Both the position numbers and the translations under genes were made by a program. DNA of 64,000 nucleotides from Pararobbsia silviterrae. GTDB lineage: Bacteria > Pseudomonadota > Gammaproteobacteria > Burkholderiales > Burkholderiaceae. Shown piece after piece: positions 8,949 to 18,565 of this stretch (position 1 is its first letter; each line of letters begins with the position of its first letter). Under the pieces are notes generated by a model. The model ran no database searches. It was given only the letters and a program-made list of their open reading frames with translations, and had not been told where the DNA came from. The stretch is from positions 186,001-250,000 of the forward strand of contig NZ_RBZU01000010.1 of NCBI RefSeq assembly GCF_003628125.1. Direction: 5' to 3'.

Positions 8949-9983
8949 TCAAATACGCGCGTCCTGCGCGTCGGTCTGCGCGCGTTTGAGATCGAGCGCG
9001 ACGTCGACGATCATGTCTTCCTGACCGCCGACCATGCGGCGGCGACCCAGCTCGACGAGAATATCGACGGCCTTGAGGCCGTATTTCCGCGCGGCGACTT
9101 CCGAGTGCCGCAGGAAGCTCGAATAGACGCCCGCGTAGCCGAGCGCGAGCGTTTCGCGATCGACGCGCACTGCACGGTCCTGCAGCGGACGCACGATATC
9201 GTCGGCCGCGTCCATGAGCGTGTAGAGATGCGTGCCGTGATGCCAGCCGAGGCGTTCGGCCGCCGCGACAAAGACCTCGAGCGGCGCATTGCCCGCCCCC
9301 GCCCCCATGCCCGCGAGCGACGCGTCGATGCGATCGCAGCCCTCCTCGACCGCGACGATCGAATTCGCCACGCCGAGACTCAGATTGTGATGCGCATGCA
9401 TGCCCGTCTGCGTCGCGGGATCGAGCACTGCCTTGAGCGCCTGGAAGCGCGCGCGGATATCGTTCATATTCATCGCGCCGCCCGAATCGACGACGTAGAC
9501 GCAGGTCGCGCCGTACTGCTCCATCTTTTTCGCCTGGACCGCGAGGTTCTCGGGCGTCGTCATATGGCTCATCATCAGAAAACCGACGGTGTCCATGCCG
9601 AGCGCGCGCGCGTACTCGATATGCTGCTTCGAAATATCGGCCTCGGTGCAATGCGTCGCGACGCGCACGACGCGCGCACCCGCATCGTAGGCGGCCTTGA
9701 GATCGTGGATCGTGCCGATGCCTGGCAGCAGCAGCGTCGCGATCTTCGCGTGTTCGACGACATCCGCGACGGCCTCGATCCATTCGAGATCGCTATGCGC
9801 GCCGAATCCGTAGTTGAAGCTCGATCCCTGCAGGCCGTCGCCATGCGCGACTTCGATGCTGTCGACCTTGGCCAGGTCCAGCGCGCGCGCAATCGCGCGG
9901 ACGTTCTCGATCGAATACTGATGGCGGATCGCATGCATGCCGTCGCGCAGCGTGACGTCCGAGATATAGAGTTTCTTGCTCAT
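8949..9983 (-). CDS. mhpE: 4-Hydroxy-2-oxovalerate aldolase
   Basis: This 344-residue DRE-TIM metalloenzyme has the signature TLRDGMHA near residue 10 and the metal-binding HAHHN near residue 195. It splits 4-hydroxy-2-oxovalerate into pyruvate and acetaldehyde. In characterised systems it forms a complex with the acylating aldehyde dehydrogenase MhpF and channels acetaldehyde to it. Its ATG lies 13 bases after the mhpF stop, preceded by GGGAG, in keeping with coupled expression of the two partners. Confidence 0.96.
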   Translation of the reverse strand: MSKKLYISDVTLRDGMHAIRHQYSIENVRAIARALDLAKVDSIEVAHGDGLQGSSFNYGFGAHSDLEWIEAVADVVEHAKIATLLLPGIGTIHDLKAAYDAGARVVRVATHCTEADISKQHIEYARALGMDTVGFLMMSHMTTPENLAVQAKKMEQYGATCVYVVDSGGAMNMNDIRARFQALKAVLDPATQTGMHAHHNLSLGVANSIVAVEEGCDRIDASLAGMGAGAGNAPLEVFVAAAERLGWHHGTHLYTLMDAADDIVRPLQDRAVRVDRETLALGYAGVYSSFLRHSEVAARKYGLKAVDILVELGRRRMVGGQEDMIVDVALDLKRAQTDAQDARI

Positions 9984-9996
9984 CGTGCCGTGCTCC

Positions 9997-10938
9997 CTAT
10001 GCGTTCGCGATCGATTGCGCCATGCGCTCGGCCGTCGCGAGCGCGGCGGACGTCATGATGTCGAGATTGCCCGCATACGCGGGCAGGTAGTGGGCTGCCC
10101 CTTCGACTTCGATAAAGATCGACGTCTTGAGCCCGCTGAATCGTCCGAGACCCGGAATCGTGAGCGGCGCGTCGGGCGGAATCCGGTCGAACTGCACCTT
10201 CTGCTTGAGACGGTAGCCGGGCACGTACGCGTGGACCGCTTCGGCCATGCGCTCGATCGAGGCTTCGATACGCGCCTCGTCGGCGGCCTCCGACAGCACG
10301 TAGACCGTGTCGCGCATCATGATCGGCGGCTCGGCGGGATTGAGCACGATGATCGCCTTGCCCTTCGCCGCGCCGCCGACGGCTTCGATCGCCTTCGACG
10401 TCGTTTCTGTGAATTCGTCGATGTTCGCGCGCGTGCCCGGCCCCGCCGACTTGCTGCTGATCGAAGCGACGATCTCCGCGTAATGGACCTTCGCCACGCG
10501 CGAGACGGCCGCGACCATCGGAATCGTCGCCTGTCCGCCGCATGTGACCATGTTGACGTTCGGCGCATCGAGATGCGCGTCGAGATTCACGACGGGTACG
10601 CAATACGGGCCGATTGCCGCGGGCGTGAGGTCGATCATCCGGATGCCGGGCTTGAGCGCGCGCAAATACGCGTCGTTGTGGATGTGCGCGTTCGCGGACG
10701 TCGCGTCGAACACCACGTCGATATCCGCGAATGCGGGCAGGCGTGCGAGGCCTTCGACGCCTTCGTGCGTCGTGGCAACGCCGAGTCGCGCGGCGCGCGC
10801 GAGACCGTCGGACGCGGCATCGATGCCGACCATCGCGGCCACTTCGAGGTGTTCGCCATGACGCATGATCTTGATCATCAGATCGGTGCCGATATTGCCT
10901 GAGCCGATGATCGCGGCCTTGAGTTTTTCGGTGTTCAT
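9997..10938 (-). CDS. mhpF: Acetaldehyde dehydrogenase (acylating)
   Basis: This 313-residue NAD- and CoA-dependent enzyme converts acetaldehyde from MhpE to acetyl-CoA. The Rossmann motif [10 protein letters not shown] is near residue 10, and the catalytic Cys133 is in VTCGGQAT. Its length and motifs match DmpF/MhpF. The start has AGGAC upstream. It lies between mhpD and mhpE on the same strand, and directly abuts its aldolase partner. Confidence 0.96.
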   Translation of the reverse strand: MNTEKLKAAIIGSGNIGTDLMIKIMRHGEHLEVAAMVGIDAASDGLARAARLGVATTHEGVEGLARLPAFADIDVVFDATSANAHIHNDAYLRALKPGIRMIDLTPAAIGPYCVPVVNLDAHLDAPNVNMVTCGGQATIPMVAAVSRVAKVHYAEIVASISSKSAGPGTRANIDEFTETTSKAIEAVGGAAKGKAIIVLNPAEPPIMMRDTVYVLSEAADEARIEASIERMAEAVHAYVPGYRLKQKVQFDRIPPDAPLTIPGLGRFSGLKTSIFIEVEGAAHYLPAYAGNLDIMTSAALATAERMAQSIANA

Positions 10939-10995
10939 GAAAGTCCTAAGTCGTGTGCTGTCGAAGTGCCTTGTGCGCGCGTGCGTGCCTGCGCG

Positions 10996-11796
10996 CTATG
11001 CCGTGAACGTGGCCCGCACGCTGCCGAGCCCGTCGATCCGCGCAACGAACGAACCGGGTTCGGTCACCGCGACCATCGGGCCGAGCGCGCCCGTGAGCAC
11101 GATGTCGCCCGCGCGCAGCGGCGTGCCGAGCGCGACCATCCGGTCCGCGAGCCACGCCGCCGCGTTCAGCGGATTGCCGAGGCAGGCATCTCCTTGGCCG
11201 CGCGATACCACCTCGCCGTTCGTCGACATCGTCATCGCAGCCGTCGCGAGATCGAGATCGGCGAGCCGGACCGGCCGGCTGCCGAGCACGAACCGCGCGC
11301 TCGATGCGTTGTCGGCGACGGTATCGACGAAACGGATATCCCAACGATGAATACGGCTGTCGACAACCTCGATCGCCGCGAGCGCATAGGCGCTCGCATC
11401 GATGAGATCAGCGAACGTATGCTTGCGCCGCGTGAGATCGCGTTCGAGCACGAGTGCGATCTCGGCTTCGACCTTCGGCTGGATCAGCGTCGACAACGGT
11501 ATCGGTTCGTGATCGCCATAGGCCATCGATGCGAACAACGTGCCGAAGTCGGGTTGATCGACGCCGAGCTGGCGCTGAACCGCGAGCGACGTCAGACCGA
11601 TCTTGCGGCCGACGATGCGTTCGCCCGATGCGATCCGGCGATCGACATTGGCTTGCTGGACCGCATAGGCCAGCTTGACGTCGTCGATCGGAATCGCACC
11701 GCGCACGGGATCGATCGTCGCGCGTGTGGTCTCGGCTTCGTGCAGACGCGTGGCGAGCGTCGCGACGATGTCGTGGGGGGTGTCATGCATGTGCAT
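10996..11796 (-). CDS. mhpD: 2-Keto-4-pentenoate hydratase
   Basis: This 266-residue member of the FAH/hydratase-decarboxylase family adds water to 2-hydroxypenta-2,4-dienoate to give 4-hydroxy-2-oxovalerate. Typical motifs are GRKIGLTS near residue 64, [14 protein letters not shown] near 110 and the metal-site region [12 protein letters not shown] near 207. The ATG at 11796 is preceded by GAGGAG at six bases. It follows mhpB by 18 bases and precedes mhpF by 57. Confidence 0.94.
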   Translation of the reverse strand: MHMHDTPHDIVATLATRLHEAETTRATIDPVRGAIPIDDVKLAYAVQQANVDRRIASGERIVGRKIGLTSLAVQRQLGVDQPDFGTLFASMAYGDHEPIPLSTLIQPKVEAEIALVLERDLTRRKHTFADLIDASAYALAAIEVVDSRIHRWDIRFVDTVADNASSARFVLGSRPVRLADLDLATAAMTMSTNGEVVSRGQGDACLGNPLNAAAWLADRMVALGTPLRAGDIVLTGALGPMVAVTEPGSFVARIDGLGSVRATFTA

Positions 11797-11814
11797 CGAA
11801 GACTCCTCGTTCGT

Positions 11815-12804
11815 TCAAGCCGCGGCAGCCGCGACAGGATGATCGACAACCGCCCGCGTACCCTGCGCAACGGGCGACGCATGCATGGCGGCAAAACCCG
11901 CGATCCATTCGGGGATCGCGCGGTAGTAATCGAGCGAAGCCCGATACGGACCGTGCGCGGCGAGTGCCCCGAACGCGGCGATCCACGTCCGGATTTCGTG
12001 AGCCGATTTGCCCGCGTCGCGCGAGATCGCATCGTTCGTCATGCCGTCGACGGCGCTCAATTCGCCCGACGCGAGCCGGTCGAGAAACGCACGGTCCCAT
12101 TCGGGATTCAGCGGATGCAAGGGACTCGTGCCCGACGTGAACGCGAGGGCCGCTGCGACCGTACGCGCCTGACGCGCGGCGCGCGATTCGGCTGACGGGT
12201 TGCGCCCCGCGATCAGCCGCTCGGCGACTTCGTCGTTCGCGCCTTCGATCTCGGGCACCGGAGGCTCGTGCGAGATGCCGCCCGAGCCGATGACGAGCAC
12301 GCGCTTGTCGAGCCGCGCGACGAAGCGGCCGATCGCCTGACCGAGCAGCCGCGCGCGACGGCATGTCGCGAGCGGCGGCGCGACCGAATTGATGAAGACC
12401 GGAATCGTCGGGTATCGATCGAGGCCGCCCGTCAGCAATTCGAGCGCTTGCGCGCAGCCGTGATCGACTTGCATCCGATACGAGACCGACACGTCGATCT
12501 CGTCGGCGAGCACGTCCGCGGCAAGCGCGAGCGCGAGACCGGCATCGACGTTCAACGGTCCTGCGAGGCTCTTGAAGTCGCCGACGGCGCTCGCTTCGAC
12601 GCCGATGCAAAACGGCGGCATCACGTCGTAGAAAAAGCCGTTGTAGTGGTCGGGCGCGAACACGATCACGAGTTCGGGATCGAACGCTTCGACGCGCGCG
12701 CGCGCGGCCTGCGTCACGCATTCGACCTCGGCCACGACGTGCGGCGCGGGATCGACATAGCCATGCAGCGGCGTATGGGACAGACACTCGAGATGAATCG
12801 GCAT
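11815..12804 (-). CDS. mhpB: 2,3-Dihydroxyphenylpropionate 1,2-dioxygenase
   Basis: This 329-residue class III extradiol dioxygenase (LigB type) opens the catechol ring of 2,3-dihydroxyphenylpropionate with Fe(II) and O2. His115 in VDHG and His179 in GGISHEPP coincide exactly with the two catalytic histidines described for E. coli MhpB. The C-terminus carries an Ala-rich extension. Its ATG is one base past the mhpA stop codon, with GGAG seven bases upstream. Confidence 0.95.
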   Translation of the reverse strand: MPIHLECLSHTPLHGYVDPAPHVVAEVECVTQAARARVEAFDPELVIVFAPDHYNGFFYDVMPPFCIGVEASAVGDFKSLAGPLNVDAGLALALAADVLADEIDVSVSYRMQVDHGCAQALELLTGGLDRYPTIPVFINSVAPPLATCRRARLLGQAIGRFVARLDKRVLVIGSGGISHEPPVPEIEGANDEVAERLIAGRNPSAESRAARQARTVAAALAFTSGTSPLHPLNPEWDRAFLDRLASGELSAVDGMTNDAISRDAGKSAHEIRTWIAAFGALAAHGPYRASLDYYRAIPEWIAGFAAMHASPVAQGTRAVVDHPVAAAAA

Positions 12805-12805
12805 A

Positions 12806-14683
12806 TCAGGCTCCGGTCGCGGCGCTCAGCGCGGTCGCCGGGTCTTGCCCGGACTCGCGCGACGGCACGTGGGCGGGTTGAGCAGCTTGGGCGGGCGGGA
12901 CAGGCGCGGCCTCGCGGATCGTGCGCAACGACAGCTTGGCCGCGAGCGCGACGATCGACGACGACACCTGTTGCGGCGCGCACATGCCGGCGACGAACCG
13001 GTCGGGACGCAGCAGCACGACGGACGCGTCGACGTTCGTGAACCAGTCCTTGAGTCGTCCGTTGATGTCGCCGAGCGCGATGACATCGCCGGGGACATCG
13101 TCATGGAAACTCAATTGCGTATCGGGCTTGAGCATCACGAAGCATCCGCCGATCGATTGCCAGATCGCGCGTGCCTGCGGCGTGAGGCCATAGGTCGGGT
13201 CCGCGCCCCATGCGACGAGCGCAAACCGGTTGCCGATCGCATCGTCGAAGCGCTCGACGCGGCCGTCGACGCATCGCACGAGCGGCTGCACGAACATGCG
13301 CCCGACCGGCGAGTGCGCGAGCGGATCGCGGCCATGGACGATGCGGCCGATCGACGACTCGCGCTTCTCGCTCATGAGGCCAAGCAAACGGCCGGGCGCG
13401 GTATGGCCCGTCTTCGCGAGCAGGCGCGCGAGCACGCCGTTGCGCTGCGCGCGTTCGGGCAACAGCACGACGCCGGTTTCATAGCGCGGCATCGGCTTGA
13501 AGCGCATTTCGACGAAATAGCGCTTGACCGACGGCAACACGTTGAACGTACGCACGAACGCGTCGCGGAACGCTTTGCCGAAGCGTGTCGTCGGCGCGAA
13601 GATGTCGCCCGCGACCTCGGACAGATGGATCATCGATCGCGCATGCGCGCGGCGCTCGGCGGTATAGGAATCGAGCAGCGCGTCGCCGGCTTCGCCCTTG
13701 ACGACCATCGCGAGCTTCCATGCGAGATTGCTCGCGTCGCGAATGCCGCTGTTATAGCCCTGGCCCTGCCAGACGGGCATGATGTGCGCGGCGTCGCCCG
13801 CGAGCAAGATGCGATCGGCGCGGAACGTGCGCGCGAGACGCGCGTTGTGCGTATAGACGCGCTTGCGGATGTAATCGACCTTCTCGGTATCGGCGACGAC
13901 CTTACGCACGAGCTTCGCAAGGTTCTCGGGCTTCGAGAGTTCCTCCTCGGTCTCGCCGAGCATGACCATGAATTCGAAACGCCGAATCCCATGCGGCAGC
14001 GCGGCCGACACGTACGGACGCTTCGCGTCGCAGTGCATATAGACATGCGGCGAGCCGACCGGATCGTTGCGCACGTCGATGACGATCCATTGATTCGGCT
14101 TCGTACGACCCTCGAACGGCACGTCGAGCATGCGACGCACCAAACTGTTACCGCCATCGGCACCGATCATATAGGCCGCGCGCAGCGACTTGCGCGTGCC
14201 CGCTGCGTCCTCGACTTCGATCGTGACGCCCGATGCATCCTGCGTGAAACGCTCGACCGCGTGTCCGAGCCATACGTTCGCGTGATCGAAGCGGTCGAGC
14301 CCTTCGTAGAGCACCTGATCGGCGAGCGGCTGGATAAACGCGTTGCGGCGCGACCAGCCGAATTCGTCGGTGCGCGGTTCGATCGACGCGAAGCAGCGGC
14401 CCTTGAGCGTGAAACGCATCCAGTGATTCGGTGTCGTGTGGGGCAGCAATGCGTCGACGAGTCCGGCGGACTGGAACACGCGAAGCGCCTCGTCGTCGAG
14501 CCCGATCGCGCGCGGATAGTCGATGATCTTCGGCAGTTTCTCGACGACCACGACGCGGACGCCGCGCTGTGCAAGCAGATTGGCGAGCATGAGACCAACG
14601 GGCCCGGCGCCGATGATCGCGACATCGGTTGACGTGGGGGGCGGGTGGTCGATGCCAGCCGCCGGATCGAGCGCGCGACGCAT
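12806..14683 (-). CDS. mhpA: 3-(3-Hydroxyphenyl)propionate hydroxylase
   Basis: This 625-residue class A flavoprotein monooxygenase hydroxylates 3-(3-hydroxyphenyl)propionate at C2, using NADH and FAD. The FAD-binding [13 protein letters not shown] starts near residue 26, the DG motif [12 protein letters not shown] is near 170, and [17 protein letters not shown] is near 300. The C-terminal 150 residues form the thioredoxin-like tail typical of this subfamily, ending in a Pro/Ala-rich stretch. It is first in the mhp run, with AAGGAG upstream of ATG, and faces mhpR across a 255-base divergent promoter region. Confidence 0.94.
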   Translation of the reverse strand: MRRALDPAAGIDHPPPTSTDVAIIGAGPVGLMLANLLAQRGVRVVVVEKLPKIIDYPRAIGLDDEALRVFQSAGLVDALLPHTTPNHWMRFTLKGRCFASIEPRTDEFGWSRRNAFIQPLADQVLYEGLDRFDHANVWLGHAVERFTQDASGVTIEVEDAAGTRKSLRAAYMIGADGGNSLVRRMLDVPFEGRTKPNQWIVIDVRNDPVGSPHVYMHCDAKRPYVSAALPHGIRRFEFMVMLGETEEELSKPENLAKLVRKVVADTEKVDYIRKRVYTHNARLARTFRADRILLAGDAAHIMPVWQGQGYNSGIRDASNLAWKLAMVVKGEAGDALLDSYTAERRAHARSMIHLSEVAGDIFAPTTRFGKAFRDAFVRTFNVLPSVKRYFVEMRFKPMPRYETGVVLLPERAQRNGVLARLLAKTGHTAPGRLLGLMSEKRESSIGRIVHGRDPLAHSPVGRMFVQPLVRCVDGRVERFDDAIGNRFALVAWGADPTYGLTPQARAIWQSIGGCFVMLKPDTQLSFHDDVPGDVIALGDINGRLKDWFTNVDASVVLLRPDRFVAGMCAPQQVSSSIVALAAKLSLRTIREAAPVPPAQAAQPAHVPSRESGQDPATALSAATGA

Positions 14684-14893
14684 GTCTGTCTCCTTGTATT
14701 GAGCGCGGTCGAAGCCGCGTTGGCGTCAAACGAAAGCAACGAACATCGTGGGGCGGGACGGGGGTCGCGGACCGATCGGGCGTTCGCACGCCGCATCGCA
14801 TCGGCTGCCGCGCGGCGCGGCGCATCTCCGTGTTCGTTGTAGTTTTGCGTGAGTCTAGGCAGCGCGAAGCGGTCGCTCAACGTTTTGTGAAAA

Positions 14894-14912
14894 ATGTGCA
14901 TAGAATGCACAT
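14894..14912. promoter_or_regulatory. Probable MhpR operator
   Basis: The perfect inverted repeat ATGTGCAT-aga-ATGCACAT lies between mhpA and mhpR, 27 bases before the mhpR start. The TGCAC core resembles the TGCAC-containing palindrome bound by E. coli MhpR, which activates mhpA in the presence of 3HPP. Its distance from mhpA (about 210 bases) means the mhpA promoter must lie well upstream of the gene or a second site exists. Binding is inferred from symmetry and position. Confidence 0.72.
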
Positions 14913-14938
14913 TGTTGAAAATAAAAGGATTTTCTGCG

Positions 14939-15775
14939 ATGACGACGTACACGAACGTCCGCGGCCTGGCGCGGGGGCTGCAGGTGCTCGAAGCGCTCAA
15001 CGCGATGGAAGACGGCCGCGCGACGAGCCAGCAGATCGCCGATGCGACGGGGCTGCACCGGACGACCGCGCGTCGTCTGCTCGAAACGCTCGTCGAGCAG
15101 GGCTTCGTGCGACGGAGTTCGTCGGACGACAGCTTCCGGTTGACGTTGCGCGTGCGCGCGCTCAGCGAAGGCTTCACGCACGACGAACGCATCGCGACGC
15201 TCGCGCCGCCGATCATGGGCAAGCTGCTGCAGCGCGTCGCATGGCCATCGGATCTGACGACGCCCGATGGCGACGCGATGATCATTCGCGAGACGACGCA
15301 TCGATTCAGTCCGTTATCGTTTCATCGCTCGATGGTGGGACGACGCTTGCCGATGCTCTTGACCGCGGCCGGTCGCGCGTATTTCGGCGCATGTCCCGAT
15401 GCGGAGCGCGAAGACATTCTGGAATTGTTGCGAGCAGGCGCGGGCGGAGAAGAACAGCAGTCGATCGCGATGAACGATGCGCTCGTGCGGAATCTGCTGC
15501 GCCGCGTGAAGGCCGACGGTTTCGGATCAAACCATGGCGACTGGGCCGCGCAAGGCAAGATCGGCGCGATCGCGGTCGCGCTTCATTCGAACGGGCGCGT
15601 GCTCGCGAGTTTGAACATCGTCTTTCTCGCGCGCGCGGTCAGCCTGGCCGAAGCGAAGCGCCGATATGTGCCCGAGTTGCAGCAGGCCGCGATCGAGATC
15701 GTCGCGGCACTCGAAGCGGAAGAAGCACCGCGCGCCGCCGTAGGGAAGGCCGGCCCGTCGATATCGATGGATTGA
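14939..15775 (+). CDS. mhpR: IclR-family activator of the mhp genes
   Basis: This 278-residue IclR protein has an N-terminal winged helix (SQQIADATGLHRTTARRLLETL, residues about 24-45) and a C-terminal effector domain. Its divergence from mhpA and its family match MhpR, which activates the mhp operon with 3HPP as effector. The ATG at 14939 aligns with family N-termini and has AAGGA upstream; a longer frame reaching to 14894 would start inside the operator palindrome. A perfect hairpin follows the stop codon. Confidence 0.9.
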   Translation: MTTYTNVRGLARGLQVLEALNAMEDGRATSQQIADATGLHRTTARRLLETLVEQGFVRRSSSDDSFRLTLRVRALSEGFTHDERIATLAPPIMGKLLQRVAWPSDLTTPDGDAMIIRETTHRFSPLSFHRSMVGRRLPMLLTAAGRAYFGACPDAEREDILELLRAGAGGEEQQSIAMNDALVRNLLRRVKADGFGSNHGDWAAQGKIGAIAVALHSNGRVLASLNIVFLARAVSLAEAKRRYVPELQQAAIEIVAALEAEEAPRAAVGKAGPSISMD

Positions 15776-15794
15776 GATCGTGCACGGCCGCGCA

Positions 15795-15826
15795 CGAGAG
15801 ACGCCGCGTGAACGCGGCGTCTCTCG
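15795..15826. terminator. Strong hairpin after mhpR
   Basis: A perfect 15-base stem with a 2-base centre lies 20 bases after the mhpR stop and 24 bases before the stop of the convergent SDR gene. It is well placed to terminate both transcripts. Confidence 0.8.
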
Positions 15827-15849
15827 CACCCTCGTGTTGATTCGACTCG

Positions 15850-16752
15850 TCAGGCTTCGGCTTTCGCGTCGAAATACCCGGCCGCATGCATGTCGGCGAT
15901 CAGCCCCGGTTGCGTCGGCGTCCAGCCGAGCAACGCCCGAGTCTTCTCGCTCGACGTGGCCGCATCGATGCCCGCAAAACGCTCGAACCACCCGAAATGC
16001 TCGGCGGCCTCGTCGCCCGACGTACTGACGACGGGCACGTCGAGATGCTGACCGATGACCGCGGCAATCTCCTTGAACGGGACGCCCGCTTCCGCCACGG
16101 CGTGATAGGCGTACCCCGTCGCGGCCTGTTCGAGCGCGCCACGAAACACGCGCGCCGCATCGACGCGATGCACCGCAGGCCATCGATTGAGCCCGTCGCC
16201 GATATATGCGGCGCGCCGCTTCTGACGCGCGAGCTCGATCAGAATCGGCACGAAGCCGTGATCGCCCGAGCCGTGCACGGACGGCGGCAACCGCACGATC
16301 GATGCACGCACGCCCGCATCCGCTAACGCAAGCGCGGCTGCTTCCGATACGCGCGGAAACGGGGCAGGATCCGGCAGCCGATCGTCCTCGGTGGCCACGC
16401 GTCCCGGCGCGAGCAACGCGACACCCGATGTCACGAGCAACGGCCGGTCGGACCCTTTGAGCGCGGATCCGAGCGCTTCAATCGCACGCCGGTCGATCTC
16501 GCAGTTCTCGACGAATTTCGAAAAGTCGTGGATAAACGCCGTGTGAATCACGCCGTCGGCCGTGTCCGCCGCGCGCCGCAGACCGTCGAGATCGTCGAGC
16601 GAACCGCGCCAGACCTCGACGCCGGCCGCCGTCAGAGACTGCGCAGCCGCATCCGACCGCGCAAGGCCGACCACACTATGTCCGGCCGATAACAGCTCGC
16701 TGACGACGGCCGTTCCCACGAATCCCGTCGCCCCAGTCACAAACACTCGCAT
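15850..16752 (-). CDS. NAD(P)-dependent epimerase/dehydratase-type SDR
   Basis: This 300-residue extended short-chain dehydrogenase has the N-terminal dinucleotide motif TGATGFVG (residues 5-12). The usual YxxxK catalytic pair is not evident: the expected region reads [11 protein letters not shown]. That suggests an atypical or NmrA-like member rather than a classical epimerase. The ATG at 16752 has GAGGAG at seven bases, and is preferred over a start eight codons upstream. It diverges from an HTH regulator, a common arrangement for inducible SDRs. Substrate unknown. Confidence 0.8.
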   Translation of the reverse strand: MRVFVTGATGFVGTAVVSELLSAGHSVVGLARSDAAAQSLTAAGVEVWRGSLDDLDGLRRAADTADGVIHTAFIHDFSKFVENCEIDRRAIEALGSALKGSDRPLLVTSGVALLAPGRVATEDDRLPDPAPFPRVSEAAALALADAGVRASIVRLPPSVHGSGDHGFVPILIELARQKRRAAYIGDGLNRWPAVHRVDAARVFRGALEQAATGYAYHAVAEAGVPFKEIAAVIGQHLDVPVVSTSGDEAAEHFGWFERFAGIDAATSSEKTRALLGWTPTQPGLIADMHAAGYFDAKAEA

Positions 16753-16853
16753 CGCATGCTCCTCGTCAATGGACATCCGGGCTTACTATCTACTCGCGAC
16801 GACGGCCGGTGAAGTCGGGACGTCTTACCGGTATACGGACTAACAGGATCGAC

Positions 16854-17732
16854 ATGCCTCACGAACACGACAATCTGCTTGGCGCTTACCTGCGCGATCG
16901 CCGCGAAAAGCTCGATCCGGCCGCGCTCGGCTTGCCCGTCGCGCGTCGCCGTACGCCGGGCCTGCGGCGCGAGGAAGTCGCGCAGCGCGCGAACGTCAGC
17001 GCAACGTGGTACACGTGGCTCGAACAGGGACGCGGCGGGTCGCCGTCGGCCGAAGTGCTGAATCGAATCGCCGACGCGCTGCTGCTCGGCGACGTCGAAC
17101 GCGAACACCTATTCCTGCTCGCGCTCGGCAGACCGCCCGAGGTCCAGTACCAGGCATCGGGCAGCGTCACGCCGCTGCTTCAACGCGTGCTCGACTCGCT
17201 CGAATACAGTCCGGCGCTCGTACGGACATCGACGTGGGATATCGTCGGATGGAATTCGGCGGCGCTCGCGCTGCTCAACGACTATCGAACGCTGCCGCCC
17301 GCCGAGCGCAATGTGCTGCGTCTGATGTTTCTCGACCCGAAGGTCCGCGCCGCCCAATCCGACTGGGACAGTGTCGCGCGATTCGTCGTGGCCGCATTCC
17401 GCGCCGATGCGACGCGCTCGGGCGCGGTGCATCGGATCCAGTCGTTCGTCGACGAACTCTCGCGCTTGAGTCCCGAGTTCGATGCGATCTGGCGTGACAA
17501 CGACGTGCGTTCGCACGGTGCGGGCCGCAAGCTCATCCGGCATGCCGAACTCGGTTCGATCCAACTCGAATATTCAGGCTTCGCTGTCGACGGACAGCCT
17601 GATCTGAGCCTCGTGATCTATGCTGCCGCATCCCCCGAGGATCAGGTGCGCGTGCGCGCGCTCATCGATCGCTATCGGAATCGGGAGCGCGACGAGGCGC
17701 GACGCCACGAGCGCGAGCATGAAGCCGGCTAG
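16854..17732 (+). CDS. HTH regulator with MmyB-like ligand-binding domain
   Basis: This 292-residue protein has an N-terminal lambda-repressor-type HTH (LRREEVAQRANVSATWYTWLEQGR, about residues 38-61) followed by a PAS-like MmyB domain, recognisable from ALVRTSTWDIVGWNSAA and RNVLRLMFLDP. Members bind unknown small ligands, perhaps fatty acids, and usually control a neighbouring oxidoreductase gene. Here that neighbour is the divergent SDR 101 bases away. The ATG at 16854 has AGGA upstream. The intergenic region holds an 8-base TACCGGTA palindrome at 16826-16833 as a possible site. Confidence 0.85.
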   Translation: MPHEHDNLLGAYLRDRREKLDPAALGLPVARRRTPGLRREEVAQRANVSATWYTWLEQGRGGSPSAEVLNRIADALLLGDVEREHLFLLALGRPPEVQYQASGSVTPLLQRVLDSLEYSPALVRTSTWDIVGWNSAALALLNDYRTLPPAERNVLRLMFLDPKVRAAQSDWDSVARFVVAAFRADATRSGAVHRIQSFVDELSRLSPEFDAIWRDNDVRSHGAGRKLIRHAELGSIQLEYSGFAVDGQPDLSLVIYAAASPEDQVRVRALIDRYRNRERDEARRHEREHEAG

Positions 17733-17757
17733 CGGAACACGATGCACGATCGCGAAG

Positions 17758-17797
17758 CGATGCCGTGACGTTTAGGCGTTCAGGCGTTCAGGCATCG
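17758..17797. terminator. Weak hairpin between convergent genes
   Basis: Arms CGATGCC (17758-17764) and GGCATCG (17791-17797) flank a 26-base loop that contains two AGGCGTTC repeats. It lies between the convergent HTH regulator and argO. The loop is long, so termination is uncertain. Confidence 0.3.
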
Positions 17798-17841
17798 AGA
17801 CGGTTCATCACGCAAACGATGCAGTACCGCTTCACGATCCG

Positions 17842-18471
17842 TTAGCGAAATTGCAGGACCGCGATCAGCATGACCATGCTGCCGATCGCACCGTCGAGCA
17901 CGCGCCACGCGGCCGCGCGCCGGAACAGCGGCGCGAGCAGACGCGCGCCATATCCAAGCCCGATGAACCACACGGCGCTCACGCACATCGCACCGAGCGC
18001 GAACGCGACACGCGCGCCTTCGGGCTCACGCGCGCCCGCTGTGCCGATCAGCAGAAACGTGTCGAGATGGACATGAGGATTGAGCCAGGTCAACGCGAGC
18101 GTCGTCAGCACGACCGGCACGACACGCGTATCGCGCGAACGATCCGCGGACACGCCGTCGGCCGCGCCTTCAAGCACCGCATGACCCCGTTGTAACGCGC
18201 GGCGCCACGCGCAGAGACCGAACCAGACCAGGTACGCGAGCCCGACATACAGCATCGCGTGAACGAACGCCGGATAGCGCGCGACCAGCACCGATGCGCC
18301 GCCGACGCCCGCGCCGATCAGCACGAAGTCGGACAACGCGCAGAGCACGATGATGAGCGCGACGCGGGATCGCAAGATCCCTTGCCGAAGGACATACGCG
18401 TTTTGCGCGCCGATGGTCACGATCAACGACGCGCAGAGCGCCGCACCGTGCGAGAAAGCGATCGCGTTCAC
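17842..18471 (-). CDS. argO: LysE/ArgO-type amino acid exporter
   Basis: This 209-residue membrane protein of the LysE family has about six hydrophobic helices. The N-terminal signature is GAQNAYVLRQG, and the conserved LTWLNPHVHLDT lies near residue 127. The family exports arginine, lysine or canavanine. The start is GTG with no obvious Shine-Dalgarno sequence. It is divergent from an ArgP/LysG-type LysR regulator, the standard arrangement in which ArgP activates the exporter when basic amino acids are high. Confidence 0.9.
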   Translation of the reverse strand: MNAIAFSHGAALCASLIVTIGAQNAYVLRQGILRSRVALIIVLCALSDFVLIGAGVGGASVLVARYPAFVHAMLYVGLAYLVWFGLCAWRRALQRGHAVLEGAADGVSADRSRDTRVVPVVLTTLALTWLNPHVHLDTFLLIGTAGAREPEGARVAFALGAMCVSAVWFIGLGYGARLLAPLFRRAAAWRVLDGAIGSMVMLIAVLQFR

Positions 18472-18542
18472 GTTTGGACTGGACGATGGTTTGGAATCGC
18501 CGTAGTCTGCAGCGAAAGCCGAATTTACAAAATCTCATTCTC

Positions 18543-18557
18543 CTTAAATGGATTAAG
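18543..18557. promoter_or_regulatory. Inverted repeat in the argO-argP intergenic region
   Basis: CTTAA and TTAAG arms with a 5-base spacer lie just before argP in an AT-rich pocket. The layout could be an ArgP contact site or promoter element; it is short and only suggestive. Confidence 0.35.
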
Positions 18558-18565
18558 CAACGCTA

